From NCBI GenBank assembly GCA_035513215.1, contig DATKCK010000103.1, forward strand, positions 1 through 19,935: DNA of 19,935 bases, read 5' to 3'. Below are positions 5,023-12,134 of the stretch, piece by piece. The stretch's first letter is position 1; each line of letters starts with the position of its first letter. This stretch comes from DATCZB01 sp035513215 (GTDB lineage Bacteria; Pseudomonadota; Gammaproteobacteria; Steroidobacterales; Rariloculaceae). The notes under the pieces are model-generated. The model saw only the letters and a program-made list of their open reading frames with translations. It made no database searches and was not told the origin of the DNA. The position numbers and the translations under genes were made by a program.

Positions 5023-6356
5023 CCCAGAAAGTACTCCGCAGGATCGATACCGAACGAGCCGGGCTCGAGTCCCTTGTCAATATAGAGGACCTGATCGTTA
5101 TAGGAACTTCTCGCCTCGAGCTGCAGGTCTATCATCGGAAAGTCGCGCCGCATGGTGTGCTTCGGGTCCAGCAGCAGGAGGATTTCCGGCTTTAACCGGT
5201 GGCGCCGGTTCTGCGCGATGACGACGGCGACCGAACCGTCATTGAGCTGTACGAGCGTGCCGGGAGGAAAAAAGCCGATGGACTGGATGAACTGCTCCAC
5301 CATCTCCGTCTGGAATGCCGTGCCGGCCAGCTTGTTCAGTGAGCGAAGACAGTCGTAGGACGACTGCGCGTCGGCATACGGGCGCTTCGAGGTGACGGCG
5401 TCGTAGAAGTCGACGATTCCGGCGATGCGACCGTGAACGGGAATCTGCTGCCCTAAAAGCCCTCGCGGGTAGCCCGAACCGTCGTGGCGCTCGTGGTGCG
5501 TGCGGACCATCGCCAGCACCCGTTCGTCGACGCCGCCGGACTCTTCGAGAATCTCGATGCCGTGCTCGACGTGCCTGCGGGCGATCGCCAGTTCGTCGTC
5601 GGTCAGGGGACCGGGCTTCGAAAGAATTTCCGGTGGCAGTTTCGTTTTGCCGATATCGAGCAGCATCGCTCCGAGGCCGATCGCTTCGAGGGCATCCTTC
5701 GGCATGCCGAGGTGACGCGCCATCACGGTCGCCCAGATCGCGCTGGACACCGAGTGCGTGTAGAGATAGTCGCTGGTCTCGCGCAATCGCACCAGCCAGC
5801 TCATGGCCGATTCGTTCTTCATGACGCTTTCGACGATCGGCAGCACGGCGCTTTCGGCTGTCTTCACGTCCAGCTTCCCGCCGTTGCTCAGGTTGTCCAT
5901 TACCTCCCGGACCAGCAGGGAAGCCCGGTCGTGTTGATCCCTGGCGCTTGCCAGTTCGCGTCGCAGTTCGCTGATGTCGGAATAAACGGAATGATGTGCG
6001 TCGACGGTGACGGGCGGCGGGCACGCTTGCTTTTTCGACGCCGGCTTCTTCGCAGCCGTCGCCGGATAGGACGGTAGCTCCATCGTCGCCGGCGTCTCAA
6101 CCGACTTTCGCGGCGCGGGCACAGCGAGCGATTTTACGTCGACCGCGGGATCCGTCTGGTCGACGTCGATGACCACCTGCTTGCAGTGCTTGCGCAGTTC
6201 GTCGATTTCTCCCTGCGCCCGGATGAGGAAGCCCTGGAACAGGAACGGCGTTTCCAGCCACGGCCTGTCCAGTACCGATACATACATCCCGATCCTGAGG
6301 TTGGCGACATCGATTGCCAGTCTGTTGTCGCCCAGCTTCGTTGCTAGCTCGGACAC
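5019..6356 (-). CDS. DUF3391 / HD-GYP domain protein, putative c-di-GMP phosphodiesterase
   Basis: The 445-residue protein has an N-terminal DUF3391-like region (about 12-70, LRIGMYVSVLDRPWLETPFL), a Lys/Pro-rich linker (about 75-120), and an HD-GYP domain (about 195-365). Family motifs seen are His201 in YTHSVSSA, LLDIGKTKLP (232-241), HVEHG (262-266), HHERHDGSGYP (287-297) and VDFYDAVTSKRPY (315-327). In the HD dyad the His is replaced by Leu233 while Asp234 stays, so metal binding and activity may be altered; GYP is intact. The start is GTG 6356. It is the first gene of a two-gene operon with the GGDEF-EAL protein, both pointing to c-di-GMP removal. A gap of some 140-240 bp separates it from the divergent hydrolase gene. 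Confidence 0.92.
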   Translation of the reverse strand: MSELATKLGDNRLAIDVANLRIGMYVSVLDRPWLETPFLFQGFLIRAQGEIDELRKHCKQVVIDVDQTDPAVDVKSLAVPAPRKSVETPATMELPSYPATAAKKPASKKQACPPPVTVDAHHSVYSDISELRRELASARDQHDRASLLVREVMDNLSNGGKLDVKTAESAVLPIVESVMKNESAMSWLVRLRETSDYLYTHSVSSAIWATVMARHLGMPKDALEAIGLGAMLLDIGKTKLPPEILSKPGPLTDDELAIARRHVEHGIEILEESGGVDERVLAMVRTHHERHDGSGYPRGLLGQQIPVHGRIAGIVDFYDAVTSKRPYADAQSSYDCLRSLNKLAGTAFQTEMVEQFIQSIGFFPPGTLVQLNDGSVAVVIAQNRRHRLKPEILLLLDPKHTMRRDFPMIDLQLEARSSYNDQVLYIDKGLEPGSFGIDPAEYFLG

Positions 6357-6593
6357 TGGTTTGCCGTTCCCGTAAGGTGGCCGACCAAAAGGGAACTACA
6401 GCAAAGCGGCAGGCCTGCGTCACGGACGCCGATCACAGTATCCGCGGCAGCCTGAGCCGCGTGCCCCAGCGGTGCGATTGTTTCAGGCGTCGACCATGTG
6501 TCGATAAGCTCGATCAAAAAGGTAACCGAGCAACGCTCGCTGACCGTGACGCACGGCATGGGCTTGCCGGACCGCGACATTGCGCAGGCGACA

Positions 6594-7412
6594 ATGACGA
6601 CGGACCACATCATCGACGTCGACGGCTACCGTTTGCGCGTGCGCGAGCAAGGCCGGCCGCGCAGCCCGGCCGTCGTGCTCGTGCACGGCTTCGCGCATAG
6701 CCTGGAGAGCTGGGATGCCTGGGCGAGCGATCTGGCGCGCGATCATCGCGTCGTTGCGTTCGACCTGCCGGGGCACGGGCTCTCGGGGCCCGACGCCGAA
6801 AAGCGCTATTCCAACAAGGACACCGTCGACGCGCTCGCCGCGCTCATCCGCACGCTAGGCCTGCGCCGCCCGTTCCTCGTGGGCAACTCCCTGGGCGGCC
6901 TCGTGGCGTGGCGGTACGCGGCGCGCGCGGCGGCTCGTCTGCGGGGGCTGATCCTCATCGCGCCCGGCGGCTACTCTATAAACGGGGTGACCGACGCGCC
7001 GGCGGGCGTGCCGCTGATGATGTCCGCCTTCCTGCGCATGGCGCCGGAGGCGGCGGTGCGCGCGATGACGCGCAAGCTCTACGGCGACCCCGAGCGCGTG
7101 GCCGAGGCGCGGGTCGAAATGATCCACGCGCGCATGAGCGGGGAGGGAGTCGGCGACGCGCTCGTCCGGCGGTTGAAGCAATTCACGCTGCCCGATCCCG
7201 ACGTGGAGCTCGCGCGAATCAACGCGCCGACGTTGCTGCTCTGGGGCGGCAAGGACACGGTCGTGCCGCCCGAGCACGCCGAGCGGTTTGCCGCAGCGAT
7301 GAAACGCGCGAGCCTCAAGATTTACAACGACCTCGGCCATGTGCCGCACGAGGAGGCGCCCGAACGCACTTTGGCGGACGCGCGCGCCTTTCTACGCAAG
7401 CACCGGCGCTAG
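6594..7412 (+). CDS. alpha/beta-fold hydrolase
   Basis: From ATG 6594 the protein has 272 residues; in-frame starts at 6558 (ATG) and 6498 (GTG) would lengthen it to 284 or 304, but the extra residues are not family-like. Counting from 6594, it has the oxyanion-hole motif VHGFAHSLESW (about 30-40), PGHGLSG (59-65), the nucleophile elbow GNSLGG with Ser99, Asp221 in GGKDTVVPP and His249 in LGHVPHEEAP. This is a complete Ser-Asp-His triad. Such enzymes are esterases, lipases or C-C hydrolases; the substrate cannot be told. No signal peptide is seen. It lies between the c-di-GMP operon and the right att copy, transcribed toward the tRNA. Confidence 0.9.
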   Translation: MTTDHIIDVDGYRLRVREQGRPRSPAVVLVHGFAHSLESWDAWASDLARDHRVVAFDLPGHGLSGPDAEKRYSNKDTVDALAALIRTLGLRRPFLVGNSLGGLVAWRYAARAAARLRGLILIAPGGYSINGVTDAPAGVPLMMSAFLRMAPEAAVRAMTRKLYGDPERVAEARVEMIHARMSGEGVGDALVRRLKQFTLPDPDVELARINAPTLLLWGGKDTVVPPEHAERFAAAMKRASLKIYNDLGHVPHEEAPERTLADARAFLRKHRR

Positions 7413-7490
7413 CGCGAGGCCAGCGTACGCGATCCGATTCGTAGAAATACCAATGCCGTTCGGAGCAGTCGCTCTGCTTCGAATGCGGCA

Positions 7491-7651
<161 letters not shown>

Positions 7652-7660
7652 GCGAGGCGT

Positions 7661-7666
7661 ATATTA
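7661..7666 (-). promoter_or_regulatory. possible -10 box for tRNA-Ile2
   Basis: On the minus strand TAATAT lies 9 bp before the mature tRNA 5' end, between rpoD and the tRNA. No good -35 is visible, so the tRNA may instead be read through from rpoD. Confidence 0.25.
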
Positions 7667-7680
7667 GCGCACGGGCTTCG

Positions 7681-9495
7681 TCAGTCTTCTATGAGGAAGC
7701 TGCGCAGCTGATCGGAGCGCGACGGATGGCGCAGCTTGCGCAGGGCCTTGGCTTCGATCTGGCGAATGCGCTCGCGAGTGACATCGAACTGCTTGCCGAC
7801 TTCCTCGAGCGTATGGTCGGTATTCATGTCGATACCGAAACGCATGCGCAGCACCTTGGCCTCTCGCGGCGTGAGGCCCGCGAGCACGGCGTGGGTCGTC
7901 TCCTTGAGGCCTTCGTCCGTGGCCGAGTCGATCGGTGACGACACCGTGATGTCCTCGATGAAATCGCCGAGATGCGAATCCTCGTCGTCGCCGATCGGCG
8001 TCTCCATCGAGATCGGCTCCTTGGCGATCTTGAGTACCTTGCGGACCTTGTCCTCGGGCATTTCCATGCGCACAGCGAGCTCGTCTGGCGTCGGCTCGCG
8101 CCCCATCTCCTGAAGCATCTGGCGCGAGATGCGGTTGAGCTTGTTGATCGTCTCGATCATGTGCACGGGGATGCGGATCGTTCTGGCCTGGTCCGCGATC
8201 GAGCGCGTGATCGCCTGGCGGATCCACCACGTCGCATAGGTCGAGAACTTGTAGCCGCGGCGGTACTCGAACTTGTCGACGGCCTTCATCAGTCCGATGT
8301 TGCCTTCCTGAATCAGGTCGAGGAACTGCAAGCCGCGATTGGTGTACTTCTTGGCGATCGAGATCACGAGACGCAGATTGGCCTCGACCATCTCCTTCTT
8401 GGCCCTGCGCGCCTGAGCTTCGCCGAGGGAGATCTCTCGATTGATCTCCTTGATCTCGACGATGCTGAGATTCGTCGTTTCCTCGAGCCTCCGCAGCCGC
8501 TTCTGGGCGCGAAGGATGTCATCCTTGAGTTTCGCGAGTTGCGACGAGTGCTTGCGCTTGGCACGAATGTGCTTGTTGACCCAGTTCGTGTTCGTCTCGT
8601 TCTTCGGGAAGCTCGCAATGAAATCCTTACGCGGCATGCCGGCATCGCGCACGCAAAGCGCCATGACCTGACGCTCCTGCGCGCGAATGCTGTTGATCGT
8701 GCCGCGAAGCTGCAGGACCATCGCGTCGAACAGCTTCGGCGACAGCTTGAGCTCCATAAATTCCTTTGTCAGCGGCTTCAGCGCTCGCTCCGTCTTCGAC
8801 CCCTTAGTGCCTTCGTGGACCAGCGCGTCCGAATACCGCTTCGCGAGCCGCTTGATCTTCTTGACCTTTTTGTCGACCTCGGCCGGATCGGGGCCGGTGT
8901 CGGCCGGCGTGTCGCTCTCCTCGTCCTCGCTCGTCCGTGCCTGCGGATTAGCGATCTGCTCGTTCGGGTCGATGAAGCCGACGATCAGATCCTGCAGGCG
9001 GACCTCGCCCTGCGCGACGAGATCGTACTGCCCGAGCACAAGCTCGAAGGTCGGCGGAAACTGCGCGAGTGCCGCGCGGACCTGGTCGAGACCCTCCTCG
9101 ATGCGCTTGGCGATTCGAATCTCGCCCTCGCGCGTCAGAAGCTCGACCGTGCCCATCTCGCGCATGTACATGCGGACGGGGTCCGTGGTTCGGCCGAACT
9201 CGCTGTCGACCGTCGCGAGAGCGGCGGCGGCTTCGTCGGCCGCGTCGTCGTCGTTCGAAACCGCGTTATCGGAAAGGATCTGGGACTCGGCATCCGAGGC
9301 CTTTTCGTAGACCGTGATGCCCATATCGTTGATCATGTTAACGATATCTTCGATCTGCTCCGGATCGACGATATCGCTCGGCAGATGGTCGTTGACCTCT
9401 CCGTAGGTCAGATAGCCCTGCTCCTTGCCTTTGGCGATCAGGAGCTTCAGCTGTGACTGGCGCTCATCTTCATGTTGCGGGGATGGGGCATCCAT
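7681..9495 (-). CDS. rpoD: RNA polymerase primary sigma factor RpoD (sigma-70)
   Basis: The 604-residue protein is given the start ATG 9495 because AGGAGGA lies 10 bp upstream and the next 23 codons upstream are not family-like. Region 1.1 (about 13-62) is followed by region 1.2 (TTDPVRMYMREMGTVELLTR) and the long non-conserved region with an acidic stretch. Region 2 carries EANLRLVISIAKKYTNRGLQ, DLIQEGNIGLMKAVDKF and YATWWIRQAITRSIADQAR, the -10 recognition and melting segment. Regions 3 and 4 end with TLEEVGKQFDVTRERIRQIE, the -35 binding helix, and LRSFLIED. It directs housekeeping transcription and is the last protein gene of the rpsU-yqeY-dnaG-rpoD series, with its own possible promoter in the 125-bp gap after dnaG. 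Confidence 0.98.
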   Translation of the reverse strand: MDAPSPQHEDERQSQLKLLIAKGKEQGYLTYGEVNDHLPSDIVDPEQIEDIVNMINDMGITVYEKASDAESQILSDNAVSNDDDAADEAAAALATVDSEFGRTTDPVRMYMREMGTVELLTREGEIRIAKRIEEGLDQVRAALAQFPPTFELVLGQYDLVAQGEVRLQDLIVGFIDPNEQIANPQARTSEDEESDTPADTGPDPAEVDKKVKKIKRLAKRYSDALVHEGTKGSKTERALKPLTKEFMELKLSPKLFDAMVLQLRGTINSIRAQERQVMALCVRDAGMPRKDFIASFPKNETNTNWVNKHIRAKRKHSSQLAKLKDDILRAQKRLRRLEETTNLSIVEIKEINREISLGEAQARRAKKEMVEANLRLVISIAKKYTNRGLQFLDLIQEGNIGLMKAVDKFEYRRGYKFSTYATWWIRQAITRSIADQARTIRIPVHMIETINKLNRISRQMLQEMGREPTPDELAVRMEMPEDKVRKVLKIAKEPISMETPIGDDEDSHLGDFIEDITVSSPIDSATDEGLKETTHAVLAGLTPREAKVLRMRFGIDMNTDHTLEEVGKQFDVTRERIRQIEAKALRKLRHPSRSDQLRSFLIED

Positions 9496-9531
9496 AACTG
9501 TGCAAATCCTCCTGGCGCAAGGCAACAAACT

Positions 9532-9537
9532 AGTATA
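9532..9537 (-). promoter_or_regulatory. possible rpoD internal promoter -10 box
   Basis: On the minus strand TATACT sits 36 bp before the rpoD start and close to the -10 consensus. A recognisable -35 is not present at the right distance. Extra promoters between dnaG and rpoD are common in this operon, so a weak promoter is plausible. Confidence 0.35.
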
Positions 9538-9585
9538 CCGGCGTTCTTGGCGTATGGACCACACTGCGTCACGAAAATTCCGTTC

Positions 9586-9610
9586 TGCCGGTGCCGGTGC
9601 CGGTGCCGGT
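9586..9610. repeat. TGCCGG short tandem repeat, four copies
   Basis: Four perfect copies of the hexamer TGCCGG run from 9586 to 9609, with one further base, in the 125-bp gap between the dnaG stop and rpoD. The array starts 11 bp beyond the dnaG stop codon. Copy number could vary between strains. Confidence 0.8.
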
Positions 9611-9620
9611 CCGGCTGCGG

Positions 9621-11315
9621 CTAGGGCGGCGCCACGTGGCCCGATCGTCCGCGGATCGCCTCAGCCCGGGCCCGGCGCCGGTGGGTCTCGACGATTCTGA
9701 GCAGGCTGTCTCTCAATACCAGCGGCGCGGCCGACTCGTCGTCGAGCGGGTCCTCCCGAGCCAGTTGCTCGATCCAGCGCCCCTCGCTCTCGGCCCGAAA
9801 CGTTTCGATGAGCTGGCCCGTCGTTATCTTGGGATCGGCGGCCGTGATTTCAAGCAGCCGCCTGAGGAGATCGGCGCCGGGCGCATCGATCTCGGCGAGG
9901 CCCTCGATCTCGGACGCGGCCGCGCCGGCCTCCGGGAAATGCAGCAGCAGGCTGATGGCCTTTTGCATGACCGTCCGGCCGTGCGGCTTGCTGCGCCGCG
10001 CGGCTACAGCCGTCGCAGGAGCGTGCGGTGCCGGCCCGGTCTCGAGCTGGCCCAGCAACCGCTCGGTGGCGATCCCGGTCATCTCGGAGAGCTCGCCGGC
10101 GACGAGCTCCCGATAAAGTCCCTGCGGCAGCTTCGCGAGCATCGGCAGCACCGTCGCGGCGAGCCGTCCCCGCCCGTCGGCGCTGCCGAGATCGAGATCG
10201 TGCGCGGCGCGCGCGATCAGGAAGCTTGACAGCGGCAAGGCGCTGCCGAGCAGGTCCGCGAAGGCATCCTTCCCGCGTGACCGGACGAAGGAGTCGGGAT
10301 CCTCGCCATCGGGGAGCAGCACGAACTCGATCGCGACCTTGCCGCCGCCGAAAGGCAGGATGGCCTCCACGGCCCGCCACGCCGCATCGCGGCCGGCGCG
10401 ATCACCGTCGAAACAGAAGATCACGCGGTCGCTGAGTCTCGTGAGCTGGCGCATGTTATCGGCCGTCGCGGCCGTCCCCATCGTCGCGACCGCTGGACCG
10501 AGACCATGCTGATCGAGCGCGATGACGTCGACGAAACCCTCGACGACGATCAGGCGCTCGGGCCGCCCGGGTTGCTGGCGTGCCTCGAACAGACCGTAGA
10601 GCGTGCGGCCCTTGTCGAACAGCGGCGTGTCGGGCGAGTTCAGATACTTCGGCTCGCCGGCGCCGAGCAACCGCCCGCCGAATCCGATGACCCGGCCACG
10701 GCCGTCCCGTATCGGAAAAATGACGCGATTGCGCAAGCGGTCGTAGACCCTTCCCGAGTCGTTGCGTGCCGCGAGCCCGGCCCGGACCAGCCGCTCCGTG
10801 CTCTGCTCGTCGCCGCCGAGCTCATCGACGAGAGCGCTCCAGCCGTCGGGCGCGAACCCGAGCGCGAAGCGGCCGGCCGTCGGCCCGTCGATACCGCGCT
10901 GCTTGAGATAGGCGATCGCGTCCGGGTGCTCGCGAAGCCGGTGCCGGTAGAACTGATCGGCCTCGCGCAGGATCTCGTAGAGGCCCTGGTTCTCGTCGGT
11001 CGGCGCAGCGCTACGCTCGATCGGAATCTCGAGGTTTTGCATTTCGGCAAGAATCTCGACGGCGTCGAGAAAGTCGCGATTCTCGAACTGCATGACGAAG
11101 TCGATCGCATTGCCGTAAGCGCCGCAGCCGAAGCACTTGTAGAAGCCCTTGTCGGCGCTGACCGTGAACGAAGGCGTCTTCTCGTCGTGAAACGGGCAAA
11201 GGCCCTTGTGATTGCTGCCTGCGCGCTTGAGCGTCACGCGCGCGCCGATGAGATCGACGAGATCCGTGCGCGCAACGAGCTCATTGATGAAGACTTTCGG
11301 AATACGGCGGCTCAT
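9621..11315 (-). CDS. dnaG: DNA primase DnaG
   Basis: This 564-residue protein, close to the usual size, makes RNA primers at the replication fork. The N-terminal zinc-binding domain has Cys40, His43, Cys61 and Cys64 in GLCPFHDEKTPSF and FYKCFGCGAYG. The polymerase core contains YDRLRNRVIFPIRDGRGRVI (191-210) and GFGGR. The Toprim catalytic part shows VVEGFVDVIAL with Glu259 and FDGDRAGRDAAWR (302-314) with the metal-binding Asp pair. The C-terminal part (about 430-564) is the helicase-binding domain. The start ATG 11315 has its best ribosome-binding site, GAGGA, 11 bp upstream and inside a hairpin. It follows yqeY by 39 bp in the same direction. Confidence 0.98.
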   Translation of the reverse strand: MSRRIPKVFINELVARTDLVDLIGARVTLKRAGSNHKGLCPFHDEKTPSFTVSADKGFYKCFGCGAYGNAIDFVMQFENRDFLDAVEILAEMQNLEIPIERSAAPTDENQGLYEILREADQFYRHRLREHPDAIAYLKQRGIDGPTAGRFALGFAPDGWSALVDELGGDEQSTERLVRAGLAARNDSGRVYDRLRNRVIFPIRDGRGRVIGFGGRLLGAGEPKYLNSPDTPLFDKGRTLYGLFEARQQPGRPERLIVVEGFVDVIALDQHGLGPAVATMGTAATADNMRQLTRLSDRVIFCFDGDRAGRDAAWRAVEAILPFGGGKVAIEFVLLPDGEDPDSFVRSRGKDAFADLLGSALPLSSFLIARAAHDLDLGSADGRGRLAATVLPMLAKLPQGLYRELVAGELSEMTGIATERLLGQLETGPAPHAPATAVAARRSKPHGRTVMQKAISLLLHFPEAGAAASEIEGLAEIDAPGADLLRRLLEITAADPKITTGQLIETFRAESEGRWIEQLAREDPLDDESAAPLVLRDSLLRIVETHRRRARAEAIRGRSGHVAPP

Positions 11316-11318
11316 ACC

Positions 11319-11342
11319 AGGGGGCGTCCTCGCGGACCCCCT
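11319..11342 (-). promoter_or_regulatory. hairpin covering the dnaG ribosome-binding site
   Basis: In the dnaG mRNA, AGGGGG-UCC pairs with GGA-(CG)-CCCCCU: nine base pairs, a two-base bulge and a GCGA loop of the stable GNRA class. The Shine-Dalgarno-like GAGGA is shared between the loop and the stem, and the stem ends 3 nt before the AUG. No U-run follows, so it is not a terminator. It would hold down dnaG translation, in line with the low primase levels known from other bacteria; this role is inferred. Confidence 0.55.
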
Positions 11343-11354
11343 AGCATAGCAACC

Positions 11355-11804
11355 CTAGCGGGCCGAGAGGATCTCACGCACCCTGGCGCTGACGGCGCTC
11401 ATGTCGACGCGGCCGGCGGCCTCGGCCTTGATCGCCGCCATGACACGGCCCATGTCGCTCGCCCCGGTCGCGCCGCTAGTCTCGATCGAGCGCGCAATCA
11501 GCGCCTCGACCTCGTCGTCACCGAGCGCCTTTGGCAGGTAGCGCTCGAAGACGGCGATCTCGGCCGCTTCCTTTGCGGCAAGCTCCGACCGCCCGCCCGC
11601 CTCGAACTGCTGCTCGGCGTCGCGGCCCTGCTTGATGAGCTTGCCGATGACGCTGACGACGGCATCGTCACCGAGCGCGCCGCGGGCCTCGATCTCCTGC
11701 CGCTGGATGGCGGCGAGCGCCATTCTGAGCGCGCCGAGCTCGAGCTTGTCGCCGGCGCGAAGCGCCGTCTTCATGTCCTGCTTGAGGGTTTCCGTGAGGG
11801 ACAC
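11355..11804 (-). CDS. yqeY: GatB/YqeY domain protein
   Basis: This 149-residue protein has the standard length for YqeY, starting at GTG 11804. Features of the family are the N-terminal LKQDMKTALRAGDKLELGAL, the central segment VSVIGKLIKQGRDAEQQFEA and the closing helices DMGRVMAAIKAEAAGRVDMS. The fold is shared with the C-terminal tRNA-binding part of the GatB amidotransferase subunit, but a defined role for stand-alone YqeY is not established. It lies between rpsU (22 bp upstream) and dnaG (39 bp downstream), the common place in many proteobacteria, so it is co-transcribed with them. Confidence 0.95.
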   Translation of the reverse strand: MSLTETLKQDMKTALRAGDKLELGALRMALAAIQRQEIEARGALGDDAVVSVIGKLIKQGRDAEQQFEAGGRSELAAKEAAEIAVFERYLPKALGDDEVEALIARSIETSGATGASDMGRVMAAIKAEAAGRVDMSAVSARVREILSAR

Positions 11805-11826
11805 CGGCCCGCGCCCGAAGGGGGAA

Positions 11827-12042
11827 TCAGTACAGGCGCTTGCGTCTTCCGACCGTGCGCAGGTTGCGCTTCATGTGGCGCTTGACCGCCGCGGCCTTCT
11901 TGCGCTTACGTTCCTGGGTCGGTTTCTCGTAGTATTCGCGCCGCCGCAGCTCGGTCAGGATGCCGGCCTTCTCGCAGGAGCGCTTGAAACGGCGCAAGGC
12001 TGCGTCGAAGTGCTCGCTCTCTCTGATCCGAACGCCCGGCAT
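11827..12042 (-). CDS. rpsU: 30S ribosomal protein bS21
   Basis: From ATG 12042 the protein is 71 residues, the normal S21 length; a longer upstream frame to 12093 would run through the promoter leader and is rejected. It starts MPGVRIRESEHFDAALRRFK, contains RREYYEKPTQERKRKKAAAV and ends in the very basic RTVGRRKRLY. S21 binds near the mRNA entry and helps initiation on the small subunit. It is the first gene of the rpsU-yqeY-dnaG-rpoD operon and is divergent from tsaD. A clear promoter and a leader hairpin are found upstream. Confidence 0.97.
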   Translation of the reverse strand: MPGVRIRESEHFDAALRRFKRSCEKAGILTELRRREYYEKPTQERKRKKAAAVKRHMKRNLRTVGRRKRLY

Positions 12043-12063
12043 ACACGAACTCTCTGTCGATAA

Positions 12064-12091
12064 CCAAAAAAATAGGCCGGCTAATGCCGGC
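12064..12091 (-). promoter_or_regulatory. GC hairpin with U-run in the rpsU leader
   Basis: Read toward rpsU, GCCGGC (12091-12086), loop ATTA and GCCGGC (12081-12076) form a six-pair all-GC stem, followed by CTATTTTTTT. It resembles a small intrinsic terminator. However, it would begin right at the predicted transcript 5' end and lies 22 bp before the start codon. It may act as attenuator, as a 5' stabilising hairpin, or as terminator for read-through from the left of tsaD's antisense strand. Confidence 0.5.
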
Positions 12092-12099
12092 AACCGTTA

Positions 12100-12129
12100 A
12101 TAATAGCGGGCCTGATGCTAAGGTGTAAA
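12100..12129 (-). promoter_or_regulatory. sigma-70 promoter of the rpsU operon
   Basis: On the minus strand TTTACA (12129-12124) and TATTAT (12105-12100) are separated by 18 bp, a good match to the housekeeping consensus. Transcription would start near 12093. It is the best-looking promoter in the window and overlaps the start region of the divergent tsaD, so the two directions may interfere. Confidence 0.6.
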
Positions 12130-12134
12130 GTGCA

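Noticed and set aside
7972..9456. 494-codon plus-strand open frame
   Set aside because: It lies wholly antisense to rpoD; rpoD is certain and the frame is open only because of its codon bias. Its translation has no recognisable domain.
10506..11885. 459-codon plus-strand open frame
   Set aside because: It is antisense to dnaG and yqeY, both firmly identified. It crosses two gene boundaries and resembles no family.
12043..12134. LexA box in the rpsU promoter as known from E. coli
   Set aside because: No CTGT-N8-ACAG pattern is present in the divergent region.
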